From NCBI RefSeq assembly GCF_031656215.1, contig NZ_CP134228.1, forward strand, positions 2,747,001 to 2,811,000: a stretch of DNA of 64,000 bases. The letters are read 5' to 3'. The notes beneath the pieces are model-generated. The model worked only from the letters and a program-made list of their open reading frames with translations. It searched no databases and was not told where the DNA came from. Positions 15,700 to 23,212 of the stretch are shown piece by piece; positions within the stretch are counted from its first letter, which is position 1, and every line of letters starts with the position of its first letter. A program made the position numbers and the translations under genes. This DNA is from Mesorhizobium koreense. GTDB lineage: Bacteria; Pseudomonadota; Alphaproteobacteria; Rhizobiales; Rhizobiaceae.

Positions 15700-18126
15700 A
15701 TGAAATCCCATACGCGTGTCGTAGTCATTGGTGGCGGTGTCGTTGGCTGCTCGGTGCTGTTCCATCTCGCCCGCCACGGCTGGACGGATGCGGTGCTGTT
15801 GGAGCGCAACGAACTAACATCGGGCTCTACCTGGCATGCGGCAGGCGGCATGCATACGATCAATGGCGATCCGAACGTCGCCAAGCTGCAGAAATACACG
15901 ATCGAACTCTACAAGGAGATCGAGGCGCTTTCCGGCCAGGCGACAGGCGTCCACGTCACCGGCGGCGTGCTGCTCGCCGCGACCGAGGCGCGCATGGACT
16001 GGCTGCGCGGCGTCGTTGCAAAGGGCCGTTATCTCGGCCTCGACCTGGAGGAGATTTCTGCGCTGGAAGCGGCCAAGCTGATGCCGCTTATCGATCCGAA
16101 ACAGTTCGTCGGCGCGGTTCGAAACTCCGAGGACGGCCATCTCGACCCGTCCGGCGTGACGCATGCCTATGCCAAAGCCGCGCGAAAACTCGGCGCGGAG
16201 ATTTACCGTCACACCAGGGTGGAGGACCTCGTCCAGCGCGAAGACGGCCATTGGCGCGTTGTCACCGACAAGGGCGAGATCGTCGCCGAGCATGTGGTGA
16301 ATGCCGGCGGCCTTTGGGCGCGCGAGGTCGGCCGCATGGTCGGGCTGGAACTGCCGGTGCTCGCCATGGAGCACATGTACCTCATCACCGAGGACATGCC
16401 GGAAGTCGCCGACTGGAACAAGGAAACCGGTACAGAGATCATGCACGCGGTCGATTTCGACGGCGAGCTTTATCTCCGCCAGGAACGCGGCGGCATGCTG
16501 ATGGGTACTTACGAAAAGGCGTGCAAGCCGTGGTCGGAGAAGACGACGCCGTGGGATTTCGGCCACGAGCTCCTGGAGCCGGATATCGACCGCATCGCGC
16601 CGTCGCTGGAAGTCGGCTTCCGGCATTTCCCGGCTTTCCAGAAAACCGGCATCAAGCAGATCATCAACGGGCCGTTCACCTTCGCGCCGGATGGCAACCC
16701 GCTGGTCGGTCCGATCCGGGGCCTTGAAGGTTTCTGGTGCGCCTGCGGTGTCATGGCCGGCTTTTCGCAAGGCGGCGGGGTTGGCCTCGCGCTGTCGAAC
16801 TGGATGATCGAGGGCGATCCGGGCTTCGATATCTGGGCGATGGACGTGGCGCGCTACGGCGACTGGGCCTCGATGGCCTATACCAATGCCAAGGTGCGCG
16901 AAAACTATTCACGCCGCTTTTCGATCCGCTTCCCCAACGAGGAACTGCCGGCCGGGCGGCCGCTCAAGACCTCGCCGATCTACGATTTGCTGACTGCCAA
17001 AGGTGCGCAGTTCGGCGTCGCCTACGGGCTGGAAATCCCGCTCTGGTACGCGCCTCAAGGCGTCAAGGACGAATTCTCATGGCGGCGCTCGACCGATTTC
17101 GAGCATGTGGCGGAAGAGGTAAGAACGGTGCGCGAACGCGTCGGGCTCTCCGAAACCACATCCTTCGCCAAGTATGAGGTGGAAGGCGAGGGGGCAGAAA
17201 CCTTCCTCGACCGGCTGCTCGCCTGCAAGCTGCCGAGGGAAGGGCGTATGGCGCTTGCACCCATGCTGAAGGGAGACGGCAAGCTGATCGGCGATTTCAC
17301 CGTCGCCAATCTCGGCGGCAACAAATGGATGATCCTTGGCTCGGGCGTGGCCGAGGAATTCCATATGCGCTGGTTCGAAGAGCATCTCCCCGCAGACGGA
17401 TCGGTGAGGGTTCGGGCGCGCGGCGCAGGGCTGACAGGCCTCGCCATCGCCGGGCCGAATGCGCGCAAGCTTCTGGAAAAGGTCGCCGGCGAGGATATCT
17501 CCAACACCGCCTTTCCCTTCATGGCGATCCGGCGTCTGCATATCGGCATGGCGCCATGCCTCGTCGGCCGCGTCTCCTATACCGGCGATCTCGGCTACGA
17601 ACTCTGGATCGAGCCGGAATACCAGCGTTCCATCTTCAAAACTCTGCTCGCGGCAGGAGAGGAATTCGGCCTCGGCTTGTTCGGATCGCGCGCGCTCAAT
17701 GCGCTTCGGCTGGAGAAGAACTATGCCTCCTGGGCACGCGAGTACCGGCCGATCTACGGGCCGCTGGAAGCCGGGCTTGATCGTTTCGTTGCCTACGGCA
17801 AGGAAGCTGATTTCATCGGCAAAGCGGCGGCGCTGGAAGAGCGCAAACAAGGTGGCAAGCTCCGGCTGCGCGCCTTCGTCATGGACGCGACCGACGCCGA
17901 CGTGATCGGCGACGAGGCGATCTGGTTTGGCGGCGAGGTACGCGGATGGGTCACCTCCGGTGGCTATGCACACAATTCAAAAGCGTCTGTCGCGATGGGC
18001 TATGTGCCGAAGGAAATCGCCGAGGAGAGTAACGGCTTCGAGATCGAACTGCTCGGCAAGCGGCACAAGGCACGCCCGCAACCGGCGCCGCTCTTCGACG
18101 CGAATTACGAGCGGATGCGGGGATGA
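15700..18126 (+). CDS. FAD-dependent oxidoreductase fused to GcvT aminomethyltransferase domains (dimethylglycine/sarcosine dehydrogenase-like)
   Basis: An 808-residue two-part enzyme. Residues 1 to about 385 are a DAO-type flavin domain with the dinucleotide motif VVVIGGGVVGCSVLFHLA and the ELTSGSTWHAAG block that in dimethylglycine dehydrogenase places the flavin-linking histidine (here WHAAGG). Residues from about 430 onward are GcvT and GcvT_C, with LDRLLACKLP and YTGDLGYELWIEPEY. Enzymes of this type oxidise an N-methyl group and transfer the one-carbon unit to tetrahydrofolate as 5,10-methylene-THF. It follows the MttB-like gene by 85 bases and overlaps the next gene by ATGA. The substrate is inferred to be a tertiary or secondary methylamine. 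Confidence 0.9.
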   Translation: MKSHTRVVVIGGGVVGCSVLFHLARHGWTDAVLLERNELTSGSTWHAAGGMHTINGDPNVAKLQKYTIELYKEIEALSGQATGVHVTGGVLLAATEARMDWLRGVVAKGRYLGLDLEEISALEAAKLMPLIDPKQFVGAVRNSEDGHLDPSGVTHAYAKAARKLGAEIYRHTRVEDLVQREDGHWRVVTDKGEIVAEHVVNAGGLWAREVGRMVGLELPVLAMEHMYLITEDMPEVADWNKETGTEIMHAVDFDGELYLRQERGGMLMGTYEKACKPWSEKTTPWDFGHELLEPDIDRIAPSLEVGFRHFPAFQKTGIKQIINGPFTFAPDGNPLVGPIRGLEGFWCACGVMAGFSQGGGVGLALSNWMIEGDPGFDIWAMDVARYGDWASMAYTNAKVRENYSRRFSIRFPNEELPAGRPLKTSPIYDLLTAKGAQFGVAYGLEIPLWYAPQGVKDEFSWRRSTDFEHVAEEVRTVRERVGLSETTSFAKYEVEGEGAETFLDRLLACKLPREGRMALAPMLKGDGKLIGDFTVANLGGNKWMILGSGVAEEFHMRWFEEHLPADGSVRVRARGAGLTGLAIAGPNARKLLEKVAGEDISNTAFPFMAIRRLHIGMAPCLVGRVSYTGDLGYELWIEPEYQRSIFKTLLAAGEEFGLGLFGSRALNALRLEKNYASWAREYRPIYGPLEAGLDRFVAYGKEADFIGKAAALEERKQGGKLRLRAFVMDATDADVIGDEAIWFGGEVRGWVTSGGYAHNSKASVAMGYVPKEIAEESNGFEIELLGKRHKARPQPAPLFDANYERMRG

Positions 18127-18803
18127 GAAAGGCGCTCGCCATCCCTGCTTCAGCCTCGGCGCTTCTTTGCATCGATCTCCAAGAGGAGCACCGGCAGGAC
18201 AGGCGGCTGCTGGCGGTTGAATTCGACCGCGTCATAGGCAATGTCGTGCAATTGCAACAGGCTGCGCGGCGGAGCGGTGTTCCCGTCTATCATTTCGCCT
18301 ATGTCGTCGATCCCGGCGCGGAGACGACGCTGGCTCATCACCCGCGCCTGCCGGACGGCCGCTCGGCTTTCAGCGACAAGGACGATCCGCTGACTGCGAT
18401 CTGTCCCGAAGTGGCGCCGGCCGAAGGCGAACGGCTGATTATCAAGTCCGAGGCGAGCGCCTTCGGTACGGGACTTGGCGACGAACTCAAAGCCGCCGGC
18501 ACGAAGTGGCTTTACATCTGTGGCGTGTGGACCGAAGCCTGCGTCGACGCCACGGTGAAGGCGGCGCTTAAGCTCGGCTTCCGGGTTGCGCTGGTTAAGG
18601 ACGCCTGCGGCAGCGGTTCCGCCGCCATGCACCAGACAGGCATCCTCAATCTCGCCAACCGGCTCTATGGCGGAGCGGTGCTGACGGCAGTTGCCGCTTG
18701 CAGGCTGATGGCGGGCGAGACGGCAGAAGGATGGACGCCGGAAACGCCGGTGCCCATCCGCTATGATTACGAGGATGCCGCTGCGCTCTACGAGGCGCTA
18801 TAG
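18123..18803 (+). CDS. Isochorismatase-family cysteine hydrolase
   Basis: A 226-residue protein with the full catalytic triad of the family: Asp18 (LLCIDLQEE), Lys108 (IIKSEASAF) and Cys140 (GVWTEACVDAT). Members hydrolyse amides or related bonds, for example N-carbamoylsarcosine, ureidoacrylate, nicotinamide or isochorismate. Its ATG overlaps the stop of the GcvT flavoprotein gene, so the three genes from the MttB homologue onward form one unit. An N-carbamoyl- or acyl-methylamine substrate would fit that company, but this is inference. Its 3' end overlaps the convergent DoxX gene by 16 bases. Confidence 0.88.
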   Translation: MRKALAIPASASALLCIDLQEEHRQDRRLLAVEFDRVIGNVVQLQQAARRSGVPVYHFAYVVDPGAETTLAHHPRLPDGRSAFSDKDDPLTAICPEVAPAEGERLIIKSEASAFGTGLGDELKAAGTKWLYICGVWTEACVDATVKAALKLGFRVALVKDACGSGSAAMHQTGILNLANRLYGGAVLTAVAACRLMAGETAEGWTPETPVPIRYDYEDAAALYEAL

Positions 18804-19210
18804 GCCTCGGCTGCCGGGTTGGTCCGGCGATTGTCCAGCGCGAAAGCTCCGGCTCCGGCAAATGCCAGATAAAGGAAGACGAAGCAGAACAGTACTGCCG
18901 CGTCGCCGCCATTGTTGATCGGAAAGAAGCTCCGCGGCATATGTGCCATGAAATAGGCCGTCGCCATTTCGCCGGCGAGAATGAAGGCCACGGGCCGCGT
19001 CAGCAGGCCGAGCGCAACCAGGATGCCGCCGAAGACTTCCAATATGCCCGCCGTCAGCATGAGGCCGCCGAGGCTGCCGCCGGCCTGGGCGCTCGCCGGG
19101 AAGCCGAACAGCTTCTGCGTGCCGTGTTCGATGAAAAGCAATGCCGTAACGATCCGAAGCAGACCGAGCATTTGCGGCTGATACCGGCTGAGGGAATCAA
19201 AAAGCTTCAT
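18788..19210 (-). CDS. DoxX-family membrane protein
   Basis: About 140 residues with four hydrophobic segments. The signature is LLRIVTALLFIEHGTQKLFGFP followed by GGLMLTAGILEVFGGILVALGLLTRP, typical of small DoxX/YphA-type inner-membrane proteins. The function is not established; some members are linked to thiosulfate oxidation or redox stress. I start at ATG 19210, seven bases after GGAG; another ATG directly precedes it, and longer forms add a non-hydrophobic tail. Confidence 0.85.
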   Translation of the reverse strand: MKLFDSLSRYQPQMLGLLRIVTALLFIEHGTQKLFGFPASAQAGGSLGGLMLTAGILEVFGGILVALGLLTRPVAFILAGEMATAYFMAHMPRSFFPINNGGDAAVLFCFVFLYLAFAGAGAFALDNRRTNPAAEAYSAS

Positions 19211-19318
19211 CATTTGCTCCAGTTTCAAGCCCGTCCGCCGATAAAATGCGTTGCGCGGGAGCGCCACTCACATAAGGGCGTCGTTCATCAAGTTTTCGTG
19301 AATTCTGGAGCGGGATGC

Positions 19319-19352
19319 ACGCGCGTCCGGCTTGCGTAAACCGGACGCGCGT
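19319..19352 (-). terminator. Strong stem-loop 3' of the VOC gene
   Basis: A perfect 12-bp GC-rich inverted repeat (ACGCGCGTCCGG at 19319-19330 and its complement at 19341-19352) with a 10-base loop. It begins seven bases past the stop of the minus-strand VOC gene. No T-run follows on the minus strand, so it may protect the transcript end rather than act as a full intrinsic terminator. Confidence 0.5.
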
Positions 19353-19358
19353 TGCGTC

Positions 19359-20132
19359 TTACCTGCCCGGCGCGACCAGCGCGAAATGTGCGCCTTGTGG
19401 ATCCTGGCACTGGACGACCCATTGCCCGTTGGGCACCTCCATCGGCCCCATCAGCACCTTGCCGCCCTTGTCGGAGACGCGTTTGGTCGGTGCGTCGATG
19501 CTTTCGACGTTGAAATAGAATTGCCAGACCGGGTTCGGAATTTGGGGCGGCTTGTTCATCATGCCGCCGACATCGGCTTCGTCCATGGCGAAGATGGCGT
19601 AGATGCCCATTTCGCCCATGTCGAATTCGCGCGTTTTCCTCCAACCGAACTGACCGGAATAGAAATCGGCGGCCTTCTTCCAGTCGCTCGTATAAAGCTC
19701 GTGCCAGCCAATATGGCCCGGCGTGCCGGCCGGCACCGGCGGTTGGTCCGGCCCGTTCGGCTGCAAGAGCTGGAACATGGCGCCCTGCGGATCGGAGACA
19801 ACTGCGAAGCGGCCGACATCAGGGATTTCCTCCGGGCCGCGGTGTACTTTTCCGCCTGCCTTCTTCAGCGCCGCGACTGCAGCATCGACGTCGGGTGTAT
19901 GGACATAGCCGACCCATGCGGGATGGCCGCCGCCTTTCTTGTAGCCTTCCGGCATGTTCATGATGCCGCCGACGCCGCGCTCGCCGGCGCTGAGCACCGT
20001 ATAGGGTATGCCGCCGTCGCCACCGAAGGGCGCGGCGCTCCAGCCGACCACTCTCGTGTAAAAATCCGCCGCCGCTTTCGGGTCGGTGGTCATCAGTTCG
20101 TACCAGAAGAAGGGTTTTGACTTTTCTGCCAT
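19359..20132 (-). CDS. VOC-family protein with two glyoxalase-like domains
   Basis: About 257 residues built from two tandem vicinal-oxygen-chelate domains: the first starts PFFWYELMTTDPKAAADFYTRVVGW, the second IGWHELYTSDWKKAADFYSGQFGW. Each has the two-module beta-alpha-beta pattern and ends in DPQGAMF or DPQGAHF. Tandem proteins of this sort are often described as bleomycin-resistance or hydroxylase-like, but the real substrates are mostly unknown. ATG 20132 has AGAGGAG six bases upstream, which favours it over two earlier in-frame ATGs. The gene lies 32 bases after the PhnB-like gene and was probably co-transcribed with it. Confidence 0.86.
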   Translation of the reverse strand: MAEKSKPFFWYELMTTDPKAAADFYTRVVGWSAAPFGGDGGIPYTVLSAGERGVGGIMNMPEGYKKGGGHPAWVGYVHTPDVDAAVAALKKAGGKVHRGPEEIPDVGRFAVVSDPQGAMFQLLQPNGPDQPPVPAGTPGHIGWHELYTSDWKKAADFYSGQFGWRKTREFDMGEMGIYAIFAMDEADVGGMMNKPPQIPNPVWQFYFNVESIDAPTKRVSDKGGKVLMGPMEVPNGQWVVQCQDPQGAHFALVAPGR

Positions 20133-20164
20133 TGTCATCTCCTCTGTCTCGCCCACCCGGTTTT

Positions 20165-20644
20165 CTAAGCGTGTCCGTCATAGGCTGCCTGAAGCGCGGC
20201 GATGTCGAGCTTGACCATGTCCATCATGGTTTTCATGACGCGCGCGGCCTTTTCGCGGTCCGGATCGGCCAGGAATTTCAGCATGACGCTCGGAACGATC
20301 TGCCAGGAAAGGCCGTAGCGGTCCTTTATCCAGCCACACGCTACCGGCTCGCCGCCATCCGAAAGCCGGTCCCACAGCCTGTCGACCTCTGCCTGATCCT
20401 TGCAATCGATCGAAAGCGAGATGGCGTGCGTGAACTCGAAATTCGAGCCGCCGTTCAACGCCTGATAGGTCTGGCCCGCGAGCGTGAAGCCCACGAGGAG
20501 CACGCTCCCTTCCTTGCCGCCAGGGCTGTCGATGACATTGCGCTGGACATAGTCGATGCGGGAATCCGGCAAGAGCGAGACATAGAACCTCGCAGCTTCC
20601 TCGGCCTGGCCGTTGAACCACAGGCACGGGGTTATCTTGGACAT
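20165..20644 (-). CDS. PhnB-like VOC-superfamily protein
   Basis: About 159 residues of the PhnB/3-demethylubiquinone-methyltransferase-like family: ITPCLWFNGQAEEAARFYVSLLPDS at the start and the CGWIKDRYGLSWQIVP block. These are single VOC-fold proteins of unknown catalytic role, often found with stress or regulatory genes. The start at 20644 is set by AAGGAG six bases upstream. It is the first gene of a minus-strand group (PhnB-like, VOC, DoxX) that is divergent from preT. Confidence 0.86.
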   Translation of the reverse strand: MSKITPCLWFNGQAEEAARFYVSLLPDSRIDYVQRNVIDSPGGKEGSVLLVGFTLAGQTYQALNGGSNFEFTHAISLSIDCKDQAEVDRLWDRLSDGGEPVACGWIKDRYGLSWQIVPSVMLKFLADPDREKAARVMKTMMDMVKLDIAALQAAYDGHA

Positions 20645-20814
20645 GACATACTCCTTGCTGGGATAACTGGTCCAAGGACGGTGCTTGGGTAGCCGCTCCG
20701 ACACCGGTAGCGAATTTTTTCGACGCCTTCCTCGGGTTTCGACAAAATTTGACCGATTGATAAAAAAACAAAACGTGCTAGCCTTCCGGGAAACGATAAT
20801 GGGGAACCCGCAAG

Positions 20815-22173
20815 ATGCCGGAAGGTCTTTTCAAGGAAGGGATCGCAGCGGGCCGGTTGTCGCCCGAGGCGTACACCGAGAATTTCGGCGACCTGCATCC
20901 GCCGCTCGATCATCACGAGGCGCTGGTCGAGAGCGATCGCTGCTATTTCTGCTACGATGCGCCCTGCATGCAGGCCTGCCCGACGACCATCGACATCCCG
21001 ATGTTCATCCGGCAGATCGGCAACGACAATCCGCTCGGCGCGGCGAAGACCATCTTCGACCAGAACATTTTGGGTGGCATGTGCGCCCGCGTCTGCCCGA
21101 CCGAGACGCTGTGCGAGGAAGCCTGCGTGCGCGAGGCCGCCGAGGGCAAGCCGGTACAGATCGGCCGCTTGCAGCGCTACGCTACCGATACGGCCATGAC
21201 GAAGGAACGCCAATTCTACGAGCGCGCCGCGCCGACCGGCAGGAAGGTCGCGGTCGCAGGGGCGGGACCGGCGGGGCTCGCCTGCGCGCACAGGCTTGCC
21301 ATTCACGGCCACGACGTCACCGTCTTCGAGGCGCGAGAGAAGTCGGGCGGTCTCAACGAATATGGTATCGCGGCCTACAAGACGGTCGATGGCTTTGCCC
21401 AGGCCGAAGTGGATTATGTGACCGCCATTGGCGGCATCCGGATCGAGAACGGCAAGGCGCTTGGCCGCGATTTTGTGCTGGCCGACCTCACGGGCGAATA
21501 TGATGCTGTGTTCCTTGGGGCCGGGCTGGCCGGCATCAACGCGTTGCGGGCCGAAGGCGAGGACGCCGACGGTGTAGCCAACGCTGTCGATTTCATCGAG
21601 ACGCTCCGGCAGGCGGGCGATCTTGCGGCACTGCCCGTCGGGCGCCGCGTCGTCGTCATCGGCGGCGGCATGACGGCGATCGACGCTGCCGTGCAGTCGA
21701 AGCTCCTCGGCGCCGAAGAAGTGACGATCTGCTACCGGCGCGGCCAGGAACACATGAATGCGTCGGAATACGAGCAGGATCTTGCCGCGGCGAAGGGCGT
21801 CACCATCCGCCATTGGCTGCAGCCGAAGCGCGTGGTTGCCGAGGGCGGCAAGGTCATGGCGATCGAACTCGAATACACCGCACTAAAGAAAGGCAAGCTT
21901 GCCGGGACTGGCGAGATATTGAGGATCGAAGCCGATCAGGTATTCAAGGCGATCGGCCAGAGCTTTGATGCCTCGCCACTCAACGGAAGCGGCAGCTCGA
22001 TTATGATGGAGAGCGGCAAGATCAAGGTCGACGCCGAGGGTCGCACTTCGCTTGCGAAGGTGTGGGCGGGCGGCGACTGCGTGGCCGACGGCCGCGAAGA
22101 CCTGACAGTCTCGGCGGTTGCGGCCGGCCGCGACGCGGCGGAAAGCATCCATCGGGCGCTATCGAAGAGCTAG
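20815..22173 (+). CDS. preT: Dihydropyrimidine dehydrogenase (NAD+) flavin subunit PreT
   Basis: A 452-residue iron-sulfur flavoprotein. The N terminus holds the cysteine pattern for two 4Fe-4S clusters (C43, C46, C51, C55, then C90, C94, C100, C104). An FAD-binding GAGPAGLACAHRLA motif follows at about residue 147, and a second dinucleotide motif VIGGGMTAIDAA near 280 for NAD(P)H. PreT feeds electrons to PreA, which reduces uracil and thymine to dihydropyrimidines. The catalytic partner lies about 1 kb downstream, separated by a reversed hicBA pair and a GFA-family gene. A weak promoter (TTGATA, 16 bases, TAGCCT) is visible at 20757-20784. Its stop codon overlaps the end of the hicA remnant. 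Confidence 0.92.
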   Translation: MPEGLFKEGIAAGRLSPEAYTENFGDLHPPLDHHEALVESDRCYFCYDAPCMQACPTTIDIPMFIRQIGNDNPLGAAKTIFDQNILGGMCARVCPTETLCEEACVREAAEGKPVQIGRLQRYATDTAMTKERQFYERAAPTGRKVAVAGAGPAGLACAHRLAIHGHDVTVFEAREKSGGLNEYGIAAYKTVDGFAQAEVDYVTAIGGIRIENGKALGRDFVLADLTGEYDAVFLGAGLAGINALRAEGEDADGVANAVDFIETLRQAGDLAALPVGRRVVVIGGGMTAIDAAVQSKLLGAEEVTICYRRGQEHMNASEYEQDLAAAKGVTIRHWLQPKRVVAEGGKVMAIELEYTALKKGKLAGTGEILRIEADQVFKAIGQSFDASPLNGSGSSIMMESGKIKVDAEGRTSLAKVWAGGDCVADGREDLTVSAVAAGRDAAESIHRALSKS

Positions 22174-22405
22174 AGCAAATCCGTGAACGTCTCGGCCGAA
22201 AGCCCCGCTTCCTCGAGAATCGCCGCCAGGGTGCCTACTGGGATTGTTCGATTTCCGTGTACCGGCACTGTACCATTCGCCGGGGAGGGGCGGGATGTGT
22301 CAGCACATGATGACTGCCGCGCACATGCCTCAGTTTGAACCCGGCCTTTTGCAAGGCTCGGAGCACAGCCTTGCCCTTGACGACAAGGAGCCTGCGCGGA
22401 TTCAC
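22170..22405 (-). pseudogene. hicA: Frameshifted HicA-type mRNA interferase toxin
   Basis: The GTG at 22405 follows the hicB stop by three bases. The first frame gives RLLVVKGKAVLRALQKAGFK then LRHVRGSHHVLTHPAPPRR, a normal HicA start with the catalytic histidine in GSHH. It then runs into a stop at 22235. The neighbouring frame continues the family sequence, NGTVPVHGNRTIPVGTLAAILEEAGLS, and ends at 22170. One base is missing near 22275-22297, in a run GGGGAGGGGCGGG (plus strand). Restoring it would give about 78 residues, the usual HicA length. As written the toxin is broken; the G-rich run also makes a sequencing error possible. Confidence 0.82.
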
Positions 22406-22408
22406 CGG

Positions 22409-22642
22409 TCAGGCTGCAATGGTGAGCGTATCGATGTGGGTTTCAATGTCAGGAGGTATGTCGATCCCGTCTTCCCGATAGACTTCGATTACAGCCTCTA
22501 TCGCTTCTCGCGCATTCGCGAGCGCCTCCTCATAAGTCGCCCCATAGGTGACGACAGGGGGGAACGCGGGAACGCGGACAGTGAAGCCGCCATCGGGCTC
22601 GGGAAGCAGATGGATCGTAAAGCGTCGTTCCGTCATTCCCAT
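22409..22642 (-). CDS. hicB: HicB-family antitoxin
   Basis: About 77 residues. The sequence FTIHLLPEPDGGFTVRVPAFPPVVTYGATYEEALANAREAIEAVIE splits into the typical HicB partial RNase-H-like fold, with the PDGGF and G-T-E-A motifs; the piece after it lacks a long DNA-binding tail, so this is a short HicB. It normally masks HicA. The gene order hicB then hicA is one of the two known. With hicA frameshifted, HicB would be an orphan antitoxin. The start is one of two nearby ATGs (22642 or 22636). Confidence 0.82.
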   Translation of the reverse strand: MGMTERRFTIHLLPEPDGGFTVRVPAFPPVVTYGATYEEALANAREAIEAVIEVYREDGIDIPPDIETHIDTLTIAA

Positions 22643-22741
22643 ACTCACCGCCGCTGCCTTTCGCATCAATATAGTCGCGCGGTCGAAAATAGCCAATATT
22701 GGGGCATCCCATGCCGAACCAACTCATGAGGAGGCGCGACA

Positions 22742-23161
22742 ATGGGCGATGAATTTCAGGGTGGCTGCTACTGCGGGGCGTTGCGCTACCGGGTTTCTGC
22801 TGCGCCCGTCCTCAAGGCCGAATGCCATTGCCGGGCGTGCCAGCACATTTCCGGCGGCGGCCCCAACTATTTCATGCTCATTCCGCCCGAAGGTTTCGCC
22901 TATGTGGAGGGCGAGCTGAAGCAATTCAAACGGCCTGACCTGCCGAACGCGGTAACCCGCGATTTCTGCGCGCTCTGCGGTACGCATATCCTGTCGCGGC
23001 GGCCGGGCCTGCCGCAACTCGTGCTCAAAGTCGGCACGCTGGACGATCCGGAAGTCTATGGTGGCCCGAAGATCGCGATCTTCTGCGAGGAGAAGGCCGG
23101 CTTCCATGTCATTCCCGACGGCGTTCCGGCCTTCGATACCCTGCCGGAGAAACGCCAATGA
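22742..23161 (+). CDS. GFA (glutathione-dependent formaldehyde-activating enzyme-like) family protein
   Basis: A 139-residue protein of the Mss4-like zinc fold. The metal-binding cysteines are clear: GGCYCGALRY at the start, AECHCRACQ, and FCALCGTHI further on. Members were named after Gfa, which was proposed to speed the reaction of formaldehyde with glutathione, but most have no proven role. It sits between preT and preA on the same strand, 51 bases before preA. A formaldehyde-linked role would fit the demethylases elsewhere in the window, but that is only a guess. GAGGAG precedes the start. Confidence 0.87.
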   Translation: MGDEFQGGCYCGALRYRVSAAPVLKAECHCRACQHISGGGPNYFMLIPPEGFAYVEGELKQFKRPDLPNAVTRDFCALCGTHILSRRPGLPQLVLKVGTLDDPEVYGGPKIAIFCEEKAGFHVIPDGVPAFDTLPEKRQ

Positions 23162-23212
23162 ACGTGCCTCTCATAGCCTCCATGCCGTCGCCGGCTGAGA
23201 AGGAGTAAAGCC

